Shown: positions 27,282 through 36,294 of the stretch, piece after piece
Numbering within the stretch: the stretch's first letter is position 1
Layout: each line of letters begins with the position of its first letter
Assembly (NCBI GenBank): GCA_016712635.1
Contig: JADJQS010000006.1
Coordinates: forward strand, 434,001-498,000
Length of the DNA: 64,000 nucleotides
From: Gammaproteobacteria bacterium
GTDB lineage: Bacteria > Pseudomonadota > Gammaproteobacteria > SZUA-140
Reading direction: 5' to 3'
Position numbers and translations under genes: made by a program
The notes under the pieces: generated by a model
Seen by the model: only the letters and a program-made list of their open reading frames with translations
The model's database searches: none
What the model was told of the DNA's origin: nothing

Positions 27282-28583
27282 ATGAGGATACTTGTCCGGT
27301 TGTTGTCGATCCAGTTGTTCGTGCTGTTGTTTTCCCTGCCCGATGCGCTGCGTGCGGAGGAGGATCCGGCCTTCAGCCAGCGCGAGCTCGACCGCATGCT
27401 GGCGCCGGTCGCGCTGTATCCCGATGTCGTGCTGACGCAGGTCCTGATGGCCGCGACCTATCCGCTCGAGGTCGTGGAGGCGGCACGCTGGAGCCGGGAC
27501 AATCCCGGACTCGACGGCGCCGAGGCGGTGGATGCCGTTGCCGCCGAGGACTGGGACGCGAGCGTCCAGGCACTGGCCGCGTTTCCACGCCTGCTGGCGC
27601 GCATGGACGAGGAGCTGGAGTGGACCAAACAGCTTGGCGACGCCTTCCTGTTTCAGCAGGGCCAGGTCATGGACACGATCCAGGACCTGCGGCGGCGCGC
27701 CTACGAGGCCGGCAACCTGGATTCCCTCGAGTACGCGCGCGTGTTCCGCGACGGCGACATGATCGTGATCGAGCCGGCGGATCCGCGCGTCGTCTATATC
27801 CCCTATTATGATGCGCGCGCGGTCTACGGCCGCTGGTGGTGGCCGGCGTATCCGCCTTATTACTGGGCCCCGCCGCCGGGATATTACGCCCGGGCGGGAT
27901 TCTACTGGGGCGGCGGCGTGCTGTGGTCTGCAGGGATCCATCCCGGCTACTTCAACTGGCCGCACCGCCATGTGGTGATCGTAAAGCCGCGGTCATATCC
28001 GCACAAACCCGGTTATGCCCATTGGCGTGACCACGGTGCGAAGGGCGACTCCCGTCAATGGAAGCACGACCCGCGCCACCGCCGCGGAGCGGTGTATCGC
28101 GACCGCGGCTACGAGCATCCCTACGCGCGACTCCGCGCCTCCGAGCGAACGCGCGACAGCGCCGATCGCCAGGCCGGGCGGGCGCATGACGGACAGTATC
28201 GTCCAGGAATGCATGCCGGGCGATCCACAGCGGGCGACCGGCGTGACGGGAAGGGGAAATACAGCGCCAGCCTCGACAAGCGCCGCGCGGGACTGGACAA
28301 GGAGCGGCGTTCGCAGCCGGATCGTTTCACGGATCGCAGGCGGGATGTCAACCGTTCGCGGCACGCCGAGGGCCCGCGCGACATGGATTCCGGCGGCCGG
28401 CGCGGTGCGGACCGCGACGATGCTGCGCGTTCGCCGCGCGCGCAGGGTGTGCAGCGTGGAAACGCTAAAGGGTCGGATCGTTACGAGGTGCCGCGCGGCA
28501 GCGTGCGCAGCCCCGAATTCGGGCGCGCGACCCGGCACGGCGCCCCCTCCCGCGCATCTGCGTTTGACAGACGCGGGGGATGA
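27282..28583 (+). CDS. DUF3300 exported protein with aromatic and basic tail
   Basis: A 433-residue protein with a signal peptide (LLSIQLFVLLFSLPDALRA), a DUF3300 domain at about 30-190 (LDRMLAPVALYPDVVLTQVL, IEPADPRVVYIPYYDAR), a Tyr/Pro/Trp-rich stretch (WWWPAYPPYYWAPPPGYY) and a long Arg/His/Asp-rich disordered tail of about 200 residues. DUF3300 proteins are envelope-associated with unknown role. The next gene starts 7 bp after its stop, so the two are probably cotranscribed. Confidence 0.75.
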   Translation: MRILVRLLSIQLFVLLFSLPDALRAEEDPAFSQRELDRMLAPVALYPDVVLTQVLMAATYPLEVVEAARWSRDNPGLDGAEAVDAVAAEDWDASVQALAAFPRLLARMDEELEWTKQLGDAFLFQQGQVMDTIQDLRRRAYEAGNLDSLEYARVFRDGDMIVIEPADPRVVYIPYYDARAVYGRWWWPAYPPYYWAPPPGYYARAGFYWGGGVLWSAGIHPGYFNWPHRHVVIVKPRSYPHKPGYAHWRDHGAKGDSRQWKHDPRHRRGAVYRDRGYEHPYARLRASERTRDSADRQAGRAHDGQYRPGMHAGRSTAGDRRDGKGKYSASLDKRRAGLDKERRSQPDRFTDRRRDVNRSRHAEGPRDMDSGGRRGADRDDAARSPRAQGVQRGNAKGSDRYEVPRGSVRSPEFGRATRHGAPSRASAFDRRGG

Positions 28584-28590
28584 GACGGGG

Positions 28591-29601
28591 GTGAATCTGT
28601 CGCCGTCTCCGCTGCTTGTGCGATCCGGCGCCGCGTTCATGCTGTGTCTCGCGCTGAGCGTCCATGCGGGCGGCTCCCACTACGGCGTCGCGCCTGGCGC
28701 ACCGGACAGCTTTGAGGGGAAGGTCAGCGAGTGGCCGGTGCCGACCCCCGAGTTCGCCCGCGATCCGGCGCCCGCTCCCGACGGCAGCATCTTCATCGCG
28801 GTCATGAACGGCAACAAGGTCGCGCGCTTCGACCCGGCGACCGGGACCTTCCGGGAATGGGACATGCCGCCGGGGCACCATCCCCATGGCGTGCTGGTCG
28901 ATCGCACCGGCATCGCGTGGACGACCGGCAACCGCAATGGCACTATCGGGCGGCTCGATCCCGCCACCGGCAGGGTCACTGAATTCACCACCTCGGGCGC
29001 CGGCACCGGGCCGCATACCATGGCGCTCTCCCGGGACGGTACGAACCTGTGGTTCACGATGCAGAAAGGGGACGCGATCGGCCGGCTCGACACGGCAACC
29101 GGGAACATCACGGAATACGCCTCTTCCGGCGGGCCTTACGGCATCACGCTCGATCGCGCGGGCAATGTATGGTGGTGCCGCATGGGCGACGACACGCTGG
29201 GCCGGCTCGACGTCAGGAGCGGCAGGATCGACGCGCTCGACATGGGGGAAGGGTCGCGTCCGCGCCGGATCGCCGCGGCGCCGGACGGCACGCTGTGGGT
29301 GACGCTCTACGGGAACGGCAGGCTCGCCAGGGTCGATCCCGCCGCGATGAAGGTCGTCGGCGAGTACCCGTTGCCGGCGGGCGATGCGGGCCCGTACGCG
29401 GTCACGATCGACGGCGCCGGCATCGTGTGGGCCAATGAGATCAGGACCGACACTGTGGTGCGTTTCGATCCGCGCCGCGAGGAGATGCGCGTCATCGACC
29501 TGCCATCCTCGGGGGTCGGCATCCGCAAGATGGTCGTCGACGGCGCGGGCCGCCTGTGGTACATGGGCTCGCACAACGGGCGCCTGGGGATGATCGAGTA
29601 A
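28591..29601 (+). CDS. Virginiamycin B lyase-like beta-propeller protein
   Basis: A 336-residue exported protein with repeated blade motifs: HHPHGVLVDRTGIAW, IGRLDPATGRVTEF, GPHTMALSRDG, GPYGITLDRAGNVWW and GPYAVTIDGAGIVW. These match the Vgb/streptogramin-lyase propeller group. Most chromosomal members are probably not antibiotic lyases, and I would not infer resistance. GTG 28591 lies after GACGGGG; ATG 28639 inside the signal is an alternative. It is close behind the DUF3300 gene. Confidence 0.75.
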   Translation: MNLSPSPLLVRSGAAFMLCLALSVHAGGSHYGVAPGAPDSFEGKVSEWPVPTPEFARDPAPAPDGSIFIAVMNGNKVARFDPATGTFREWDMPPGHHPHGVLVDRTGIAWTTGNRNGTIGRLDPATGRVTEFTTSGAGTGPHTMALSRDGTNLWFTMQKGDAIGRLDTATGNITEYASSGGPYGITLDRAGNVWWCRMGDDTLGRLDVRSGRIDALDMGEGSRPRRIAAAPDGTLWVTLYGNGRLARVDPAAMKVVGEYPLPAGDAGPYAVTIDGAGIVWANEIRTDTVVRFDPRREEMRVIDLPSSGVGIRKMVVDGAGRLWYMGSHNGRLGMIE

Positions 29602-29605
29602 TCCC

Positions 29606-29681
29606 CGGGACAGATTTATTTATACACACCCCTGCAAGCCGCCGCGGCATCGTCCCGGCGTGAATAAATAAATCTGTCCCC
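29606..29681. repeat. Long GGGACAGATTTATTTAT inverted repeat
   Basis: The arms GGGACAGATTTATTTAT (left) and ATAAATAAATCTGTCCC (right) are separated by about 40 bp. The element starts 4 bp after the Vgb-like gene stop and is an extended-loop form of the GGGGACAG family. Confidence 0.8.
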
Positions 29682-29745
29682 GCTGAGGCGCCCCGGTGTA
29701 CCCTATGCCGGCGTCAAGAATACAGACACATCGCAGAAGCCCCGC

Positions 29746-32145
29746 ATGATCCGCAAGCTGAAACTCCCGGCCCTGATTGCCGCCGGCCTGATCCTGCTGT
29801 ACGCCGCGGCCGGATTCCTACTCGTGCCTGCAGTTGCGCGGTCACAGGCGACGGACATCCTGCAGGAAAACTATCGCCTCGGCCTTGAGATCGGGAAGCT
29901 CCGCTTCAATCCCTTCACCTTCACCGCGCGCCTTGAGCGGGTCAGCCTGAGCGCGCCGGACGGCAGCCGGCTGCTGGCCTTCGACGCCTTCAGCGCGGAC
30001 TTCGAACTGCGTTCGCTGCTCGAGCGCGCCCTGGTCTTCAAATCCTTCGCGCTGACGCGGCCCTATGTGCACATCCACCTGCGTGCGGACGGCACGGTGA
30101 ACCTCATCGATGCCTTCGCCGGTGCGGCCGGACAGGAAGCCGCCGGCGAGGAGCCGGGCGCAGCACCGCCGGCAGTGCTCATTGGCGACCTCGCGCTGAC
30201 CGGCGGCGACCTCCATTTCACCGACGACTCGCAGGGCCGCGCCTTCGATGAGCACTTCACGCCGCTCGAGCTGCGCGTGCAACACCTGTCGACGCGGCCG
30301 GAGGACCGCACCGACCTCGTCGGGCTCGGCATCGCCATCGGCGAGCACGGGCGCCTGACGGTCGCCGGAGACCTCTCCGCCATCCCGACCCGCTTCGATG
30401 TGAAGCTCGCCGCGCAGGACATTCCGCTGGCCACCTTCCAGCCCTACCTGGCCGGGCGCCTCCCGGCGGAGATCGGCGACGGCAAGCTGTCCTTCGAGCT
30501 GTCGCTCAGCCACGGCCAGGCCGGGCAGGACTCCAGGCTGGCGGTCACGGGATCGGCCGTGATCGCCAGCCTCGCGGTCCGGCTCAAGGACCGTGACGAC
30601 GTGGTGCTCGCCTGGGACGAGGTGAAGGCGACCGGCATCAGGCTCGACCTCGCGCCCGACCGCCTCGCCGTGGACGAGGTCGCCGTCGCGGGGCTGGACA
30701 CCGCGTTCAGGATCTACGCGGACGGGCGCACCAATATCGGCGAGGCCGTGCGCCAGGCGCACGGCGGACCGCCGGAGGAGGCGGAACCGCCGGCGCACCC
30801 CGATCCCGCGGAGCCAGTAGCGCCGGATGGAGCCGCGTTTCCGTACGCGATCGGCCGCGTCGCCGTCAGCGCGTCGGGCCTGCTGTTCAGCGATGAACAG
30901 ATCCGGCCGAACGTACGGGTGCGCATCGAGGATCTCGCCGGCGAGATACGCGACATCGGGTCCGATACCGCCACCAGCACGACCATCGCGCTCACCGGCC
31001 GCGTCGGTGAGTACGGCAAGGCAGAGATAGGCGGTGCGGCCCGCCTTGCGGCGCCGAAACAGGATCTCGAGGCGAAGGTCGCCTTCAACAACATCGAGCT
31101 GACCTCGTTCTCGCCCTACGCCGGCAAGTTTGCCGGCTACACCATCGACAAGGGCAAACTGTTCCTCGACCTGCGCTACACCCTGGCCGATGGCCGCATC
31201 AAGGGCGGAAATCACGCCGTGTTCGACCAGTTCGAGCTCGGCACCAGGGTAGAGAGCGAGGATGCCACCAGCCTGCCGGTCAGGTTCGCGCTGTCCCTGC
31301 TGCGCGATCGCGAGGGACGCATCGAGATCGATCTTCCGGTCGAAGGCGATGTCGATGATCCAGGCTTCCGCCTGGGCCCGCTCATCGTCAAGGCCCTGGT
31401 CAACCTGGTCACCCGCATCGTCACCGCGCCGTTCAGTTTCATCGCGGACATGTTCGGCGGCGGACCGGACATGGAGTACGCGCTGTATGACGCGGGCAGT
31501 GGCGTGCTGTCCGCCGCCGAGCGCGACAAGATCCTGCCCCTGTCCAAGGCGCTCGCCGCGCGGCCGCGCCTCGTCGTCGAGATCCAGGGCTGGGCCGATC
31601 CCGGGGGCGACGGCGACGCCATGCGGCAGGCCAGGCTCGATGCCCTGCTGGCGGCGGCCGCGCCGGATGCGGCGCAGCAAGAGAGCAGCGAGGACAGGGT
31701 TGTACCTCTGTCCCCATCCGCGGCGGTGCTCGCAAGCGCCTACGATGCCTTCTTCGGCGCCGGCGCCGCGGAGGCGCTGCGTGTCGAGCTGGCGGCGGCA
31801 GCGGGTGGTAATGGGGACGGATCGGAAAATCCGTCCCCAACATCTGATCCGGGAACCGGGGACAGATTTACAGATCTGTCCCCATCCCCGAATGCGGCTG
31901 CCGGGACCGCCGATCCCGCAGCCGATATGGCAGCATTCGAGGCCGGGCTGCGCGCCCGCCTGCTCGCCGCACAGCCGGTTGCCGAGGAGGAACTGGCCGC
32001 GCTCGCCTATACGCGCGGGCAGCAGGTGATGGACCTGCTCGTGCAGGAGGGCGGCATCGCGGCGGAGCGTATCTTTGTCCGTCGCGGTGAACTCGCCACA
32101 GAGGGCGAGGGTACAAGGGCGAAACTGATCCTCGACGCGCGCTAG
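29746..32145 (+). CDS. DUF748 (AsmA-like) envelope protein carrying embedded palindromes
   Basis: A 799-residue protein with one N-terminal membrane helix (LIAAGLILLYAAAGFLLVPAV) and a large periplasmic DUF748/AsmA-type body (repeats such as LLERALVFKSFALTRPYVHI). The C-terminus resembles an OmpA-like peptidoglycan-binding motif (GWADPGGDGDAMRQARLDAL and FVRRGELATEGEGTR). DUF748 proteins are thought to act in lipid transport across the envelope, like AsmA/YhdP. Between the two parts of the OmpA-like motif, about residues 640-720, the gene contains three GGGGACAG-type palindromes, still read in frame. That insert is Ala/Gly/Ser/Pro-rich and unlike the rest. Confidence 0.8.
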   Translation: MIRKLKLPALIAAGLILLYAAAGFLLVPAVARSQATDILQENYRLGLEIGKLRFNPFTFTARLERVSLSAPDGSRLLAFDAFSADFELRSLLERALVFKSFALTRPYVHIHLRADGTVNLIDAFAGAAGQEAAGEEPGAAPPAVLIGDLALTGGDLHFTDDSQGRAFDEHFTPLELRVQHLSTRPEDRTDLVGLGIAIGEHGRLTVAGDLSAIPTRFDVKLAAQDIPLATFQPYLAGRLPAEIGDGKLSFELSLSHGQAGQDSRLAVTGSAVIASLAVRLKDRDDVVLAWDEVKATGIRLDLAPDRLAVDEVAVAGLDTAFRIYADGRTNIGEAVRQAHGGPPEEAEPPAHPDPAEPVAPDGAAFPYAIGRVAVSASGLLFSDEQIRPNVRVRIEDLAGEIRDIGSDTATSTTIALTGRVGEYGKAEIGGAARLAAPKQDLEAKVAFNNIELTSFSPYAGKFAGYTIDKGKLFLDLRYTLADGRIKGGNHAVFDQFELGTRVESEDATSLPVRFALSLLRDREGRIEIDLPVEGDVDDPGFRLGPLIVKALVNLVTRIVTAPFSFIADMFGGGPDMEYALYDAGSGVLSAAERDKILPLSKALAARPRLVVEIQGWADPGGDGDAMRQARLDALLAAAAPDAAQQESSEDRVVPLSPSAAVLASAYDAFFGAGAAEALRVELAAAAGGNGDGSENPSPTSDPGTGDRFTDLSPSPNAAAGTADPAADMAAFEAGLRARLLAAQPVAEEELAALAYTRGQQVMDLLVQEGGIAAERIFVRRGELATEGEGTRAKLILDAR
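31692..31715. repeat. Degenerate GGACAG palindrome inside DUF748 gene
   Basis: GGACAGGGTTGTACCTCTGTCC with trailing CC has 6-bp complementary ends and lies in coding sequence. It is the weakest of three family members there. Confidence 0.45.
31813..31838. repeat. GGGGACGG palindrome inside DUF748 gene
   Basis: A 26-nt near-perfect palindrome with arms GGGGACGGAT and ATCCGTCCCC, a one-base-per-arm variant of the common GGGGACAG unit, translated as part of the DUF748 protein. Confidence 0.85.
31858..31883. repeat. GGGGACAG palindrome inside DUF748 gene
   Basis: A 26-nt palindrome with arms GGGGACAGAT and ATCTGTCCCC, 19 bp after the previous one and also translated. Together they add a low-complexity insert. 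Confidence 0.88.
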
Positions 32146-32162
32146 CGATAGAGATCCTCATT

Positions 32163-32187
32163 GGGGACAGATTTCAAATCTGTCCCC
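32163..32187. repeat. GGGGACAG palindrome between convergent genes
   Basis: A 25-nt palindrome in the 63-bp gap between the DUF748 gene and the convergent M16 peptidase gene. It could serve as a bidirectional terminator stem. Confidence 0.9.
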
Positions 32188-32208
32188 TGCTTAATCCGCT
32201 GCTTCGCC

Positions 32209-33447
32209 TCAGATCGCGCGCCGCACGACCGCAGCGAGATCCGGGCGCGCCATGTCCGGACCCCAGGAGAATGACGCGCGCTGTCGCCAGGCGCCGGCGA
32301 GCGCGTCCCGGACATCCTCCGCGCCCGGCGCGGCAAGCCGGGCCAGCCGCTCGTTGAGGGCGGTGACGCGGTCCAGATAGGCGATCTCGTGCGCGATACG
32401 CTCCATCACACATTCCGGATCGTCTTCTTCCAGAGTCCAGCGCGCCTGCTGTTGCGCCAGATTGAGGATGATCTCCTCGCGTGTCGGGCCGCGTTCGATC
32501 AGGCTCGCCATCACCGATTCGACCGCGGTGCGGCAGGCCTCGGCCTGGCCGGCTTCGCACTGCAGGCGGATCCACCACAGGCCGCAGTCGGAATAGAGTT
32601 CGACGCGCGACTCGACGGCGTAGGCGAGTCCGCGGCGCTCGCGCAGATCGTACTGCAGGCGTGCGGTGAGCGGTGCGCCGGCGGCGATCCGTTCGCCGAG
32701 CAGGAACGCCCAGTGCGCCGGGTCGGTGAGGGTCGGCACCGGCATCACCCAGAGCAGATCCGCGCCGGCCCCGGCGGACGGCCCGCGCGCCGCGCACGGA
32801 GTAAAGTCGGGCGGGTCTGCGACATCGCGCGTGCCGGCGGGCAGCCGCTCCAGCGCCCGGCAGGCCTCCACCAGTTCGTCGTGATCGACCGCGCCCGCCG
32901 CGACGACACACAGCGCGGCGCCGCGCAGGCGTTCACTGAAATAGTCCTGCAGTGCCGCGATGGAGACACTGTGAAGAGCGGTTTCATCACCAAGGATGGG
33001 CCGGCCGAGCGGATGCGCGCCCAGGACGAGCCCGAGCGCGGTCGCTTCCTGTCCCTCCCACGGAGAATCCGCGGCCAGCTGCCGCTCGCGCCGCACCGCC
33101 GGCAGTTCCGCGGCGAGATCCACGGCCGTGAGGCGCGGTTCGGTCAGGAGGGTGGTGAACAGGCACGCGAGCAGCCGCAGGCGGTCGCCGGTGACCAGGC
33201 CGTGAAAGGCGGTGAGTTCGCGCATGGTGCGGGCGTTGATTTGCCCTCCCATGCCCTCGAAATGCCTGGCGTAACGTCCGCCGCCGCGGAACAGGAGGTG
33301 CTCGAGAAGGTGCGCGAAGCCGGACTGGCCAGGGCGTTCGTGGCGCGACCCGTTGCGCAGCCAGAAGCCGAGCGCTGCGCTGCGCCGGCCGGGCAGGGGA
33401 CGGCTCAGGATGCGTACCCCGTTGGCGAACCCGGTGCAGACGGTCAC
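32209..33447 (-). CDS. M16-family zinc metallopeptidase
   Basis: A 412-residue single-unit pitrilysin/insulinase-type protein. The inverted zinc motif HLLEH is at 46-50 (FAHLLEHLLFRGG), with E121 (RRERQL) as likely third ligand; GGQINARTMRELTAFHGLV and RERRGLAYAVES fit the N- and C-terminal M16 domains. GTG 33447 overlaps the ATPase stop as GTGA, so it is translationally coupled to the ABC transporter and belongs to the riboswitch-controlled transcript. No signal peptide is seen. Its substrate and reason for being in this operon are unknown; PqqF/PqqL-like roles are possible but no pqq genes are near. Confidence 0.85.
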   Translation of the reverse strand: MTVCTGFANGVRILSRPLPGRRSAALGFWLRNGSRHERPGQSGFAHLLEHLLFRGGGRYARHFEGMGGQINARTMRELTAFHGLVTGDRLRLLACLFTTLLTEPRLTAVDLAAELPAVRRERQLAADSPWEGQEATALGLVLGAHPLGRPILGDETALHSVSIAALQDYFSERLRGAALCVVAAGAVDHDELVEACRALERLPAGTRDVADPPDFTPCAARGPSAGAGADLLWVMPVPTLTDPAHWAFLLGERIAAGAPLTARLQYDLRERRGLAYAVESRVELYSDCGLWWIRLQCEAGQAEACRTAVESVMASLIERGPTREEIILNLAQQQARWTLEEDDPECVMERIAHEIAYLDRVTALNERLARLAAPGAEDVRDALAGAWRQRASFSWGPDMARPDLAAVVRRAI

Positions 33448-34280
33448 GGCAGCTCCAGGGCGGCGCCGGTCTGCGCTGATGGATACGCTACCGGCGCCGC
33501 GCCGGTGTAATAGTCCGACCGCGCCTGCAGGGTGCGCAGCGCGTCGTCGTCTGCGGCGTTCCGGCGCGCGAGCGGGATGTCGAAGGTGATCGTGGCGCCG
33601 AAGCGCTCGGGCGCCTGCGGGTCGCGCCGCACCTTGTCGAACACCAGCAGGCGGGTGCCGAGCGCGAACGCCTCCCTGAGGTCGTGCGTGATCATGAACA
33701 CCGTCATACCGGTCGTGCGCCACAGCCCGAGCAGCAGCTTGTGCATATCGGCGCGGATGCCCGGATCGAGGGCGCCGAAGGGTTCGTCCAGCAGCAGGAT
33801 CTTCGGTTGCTTGATCAGGGCCTGCGCGATGGCGAGGCGCTGCTGCATGCCGCCGGACAGTGCGCTCGGGTATTTGGCGGCCGCGGTCTCCAGGCCGACT
33901 GCCTGCAGGGCCTCGTCAACACGGGCAAGGGCCTGCCGGCGCGCCGCGCCGAACAGGCGTCCGGTCAGGCGTGAGGCGCCGAGTTCAAGACCGAGCAGGA
34001 CGTTGTCGCGCACCGTCAGGTGCGGGAACACTGAATAGCGCTGGAACACGATGCCGCGCTCGGGGCCGGGTTCGCCGCGCAGCGGCTGCCCGTCCAGCTC
34101 GATCGCGCCGCGGCTGGGGGACTCCTGGCCGAGCACCATGCGCAGAAAGGTGGTCTTGCCACAGCCGGAGGCGCCGACGATGGTGCAGAACTCGCGCGGC
34201 GGCACGGCCAGGTTGATGCGTTCGAGCACGACCTGCGCCCCGTACTGCTTCCAGACGTTGCGGATCGCGAGCCGGCTCAT
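33444..34280 (-). CDS. ABC transporter ATPase, probable guanidine/urea-like substrate importer
   Basis: A 278-residue ATPase of the nitrate/sulfonate/taurine (SsuB/TauB) group: Walker A GASGCGKTT, Q-loop FQRYSVFPHL, signature LSGGMQQRLAIAQAL, Walker B ILLLDEPFGALDP and H-loop ITHDLREAF. The C-terminal 60 residues extend past the core and include NAADDDALRTLQARSDYY. ATG 34280 overlaps the permease stop (ATGA). It powers the permease encoded just upstream. Confidence 0.92.
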   Translation of the reverse strand: MSRLAIRNVWKQYGAQVVLERINLAVPPREFCTIVGASGCGKTTFLRMVLGQESPSRGAIELDGQPLRGEPGPERGIVFQRYSVFPHLTVRDNVLLGLELGASRLTGRLFGAARRQALARVDEALQAVGLETAAAKYPSALSGGMQQRLAIAQALIKQPKILLLDEPFGALDPGIRADMHKLLLGLWRTTGMTVFMITHDLREAFALGTRLLVFDKVRRDPQAPERFGATITFDIPLARRNAADDDALRTLQARSDYYTGAAPVAYPSAQTGAALELP

Positions 34281-35101
34281 GTGCGCGGCTCGTCCGCATG
34301 GTGCCAGGGGAACAACCGCCGCGACAGGCGCCTGAGCAGCAGATCGAAACTGAAGGCGAGCAGGGTGATCCAGGCGACGTAGGGCAGGATGATGTCCATC
34401 GCCAGGTAGCGCCGCACCAGGAAGATGCGGTAGCCGAGGCCGTCGGTCGCCGCGATAGCCTCGGCGGCGATCAGGAACAGCCAGGCGGCGCCGAGCGACA
34501 GCCGTACCGCGTCGATCAGGCGCGGCAGGATCTGCGGCAGCACCACGCGCAGGATGACGAGCCAGGTGGAGGCGCCGAGCGTCTGCGCCTTGATGAGCTG
34601 CTCCGGCGGGATCTCGCTCGTGCGCAGCGCGAGGTCGCGGATCAGGAAGGGCGTGATGCCGATGACGATGAGCACGACCTTCGACACCTCGCCCAGCCCG
34701 AACACGATGAACAGGATGGGCAGGATTGCGAGCGGCGGGATCAGCGAGAGCACCGCGACCAGCGGTGCGAACGCCGCGCGCACACGCGGGATGATTCCGA
34801 TCAGGATGCCGGCCGCCAGCGCCAGCGCCGCGCTGATGAAGATGCCGCTGAGCAGCCGCAACAGGCTGCTCGCGGTGTCCTTCCACAGCAGGATATCCCC
34901 GCTGCGCGCGTCCGGTTCGATGGCGAGCTGCTGGATCGCCGCGCCGAGGGCGGCGAGGGAAGGCAGCAGCTTGTCGTTCGGGTTTTCCGCGAGGCGCAGG
35001 TCCGAGCCGACGATATAGGCCGCGACAATCAGCAGGAAGGGCAGCGAGCCCAGGGCGAGCGCGCCGGACCTTCCGGGATGCTGATTGAGCAGGCGCGGCA
35101 T
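34277..35101 (-). CDS. ABC transporter permease, probable guanidine/urea-like substrate importer
   Basis: A 274-residue binding-protein-dependent permease with about six membrane helices and the cytoplasmic EAA loop EQLIKAQTLGASTWLVILRV. The N-terminal region contains a periplasmic stretch (LRLAENPNDKLLPSLAALG) typical of SsuC/TauC-type permeases. It starts three bases after the binding-protein gene. Confidence 0.92.
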   Translation of the reverse strand: MPRLLNQHPGRSGALALGSLPFLLIVAAYIVGSDLRLAENPNDKLLPSLAALGAAIQQLAIEPDARSGDILLWKDTASSLLRLLSGIFISAALALAAGILIGIIPRVRAAFAPLVAVLSLIPPLAILPILFIVFGLGEVSKVVLIVIGITPFLIRDLALRTSEIPPEQLIKAQTLGASTWLVILRVVLPQILPRLIDAVRLSLGAAWLFLIAAEAIAATDGLGYRIFLVRRYLAMDIILPYVAWITLLAFSFDLLLRRLSRRLFPWHHADEPRT

Positions 35102-35104
35102 GGC

Positions 35105-36184
35105 TCAGAGTTTGCCGTCCGCGGCCATCTTCATGTAGGACGAGGTGAAGCGCAGCTTGACGTTGCCCTTGTCGCCGAGCAGCTTGTCGCCGGGGAAGCC
35201 GATGCCGACCGCATCGACGCTGCGCGCGCCCTCGCCGAGGATGCCGTGGTCGAAGGAGAACCTGCGCACATGGTCCATGGTCTTGACCAGGTCCGCGCTG
35301 TCGGTGAATTTCACCGCCTCGGCGGCCGTATAGAACATCCTGGTGGTCTTGAGCTGGCTCTCGAAGCCGGCGAGATCGGTGCCTGAGGCCTGGCCCATGT
35401 GGGTGCGCGCCGCGGCGCCCGCCGCATCGTTGCGCGACATGGCGGCCAGGGTCTCGTACCAGGCGCCGGTGAGCGCCTTGCCCAGGGCAGGATTGGTCTT
35501 CAGGGTGGCGCTGTTGACCACCATCATGTCGATGATCTCACCGGGGATCCGGCTCGAATCGAACACGGGTGTGGCACCGGGCATGGCGGCGACTTCGCTC
35601 AGCTGCGGGTTCCAGGTGACCAGCGCGGTGACGTCGGGCGAGGAGAACGCGGCAACGATGTCGGCGTCCGAGGTGTTGACGACGGTGATGTCCTTCTCCT
35701 TCAGGCCGACCGTGTCGAGCGCGCGCGCGAGCAGGTAGTGCGAGACGGAGAGCTCGACGAGGTTGACCTTCTGGCCTTTGATGTCCTTCAGCGCGGCGGC
35801 CTTCTTCAGGACGATGCCGTCGTTGCCATTGGAGAAGTCACCGATGATCAGGGCCGTCGAATCGACGCCGCCCGCGGCCGGGATCGTCAGCGCGTCCATA
35901 TTGGTCATCACGCAGCCGTCGAAGGCGCCGGCGGTGTACTGGTTGATCGATTCGATGTAGTCGTTGATCTGCACCACCTCGATCTCGATGCCGTACTTGT
36001 CGGCCCACTTCTTCACGATACCCTGGCTGGCGGCGTATTCCCACGGCATCCAGCCGACGTAGATGCTCCAGGCGACGCGGAACTTGGTCTTTTCGGCGGC
36101 CAGCGCGCCGGGTGCGACGCTGCACAGCAGGAGGGCGAGGGCGACCAGCAGCGGCGATAAGGCAGAGATTCGAAACATTTTCAT
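35105..36184 (-). CDS. ABC transporter periplasmic binding protein, urea carboxylase-associated type
   Basis: A 359-residue protein with signal peptide (LLVALALLLCSVAPGALA) and a NMT1/SsuA-like fold. Segments such as WSIYVGWMPWEYAASQGI, NQYTAGAFDGCVMTNMDAL and IGDFSNGNDGI match the binding-protein subfamily seen beside urea carboxylase/guanidine carboxylase genes (TIGR03427 type, from memory). These transporters are often under guanidine-I riboswitches, as here. Guanidine or guanidinium is therefore the most likely ligand, though not proven. AAGGGGA lies before ATG 36184. Confidence 0.88.
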   Translation of the reverse strand: MKMFRISALSPLLVALALLLCSVAPGALAAEKTKFRVAWSIYVGWMPWEYAASQGIVKKWADKYGIEIEVVQINDYIESINQYTAGAFDGCVMTNMDALTIPAAGGVDSTALIIGDFSNGNDGIVLKKAAALKDIKGQKVNLVELSVSHYLLARALDTVGLKEKDITVVNTSDADIVAAFSSPDVTALVTWNPQLSEVAAMPGATPVFDSSRIPGEIIDMMVVNSATLKTNPALGKALTGAWYETLAAMSRNDAAGAAARTHMGQASGTDLAGFESQLKTTRMFYTAAEAVKFTDSADLVKTMDHVRRFSFDHGILGEGARSVDAVGIGFPGDKLLGDKGNVKLRFTSSYMKMAADGKL

Positions 36185-36294
36185 GATATTCCCCTTGGGT
36201 TCTGTTGCATCAGACCGAACGCCGGGGAGGTGCGCACCAAGACGGACCGGGGGAAGCCGGCAGGCACCGTCTGGACAACGCTCATCCGCGGCCT

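Noticed and set aside
28591..29601. Streptogramin resistance gene
   Set aside because: Propeller similarity alone is common in environmental bacteria and the gene lies with an unrelated envelope gene; no resistance context.
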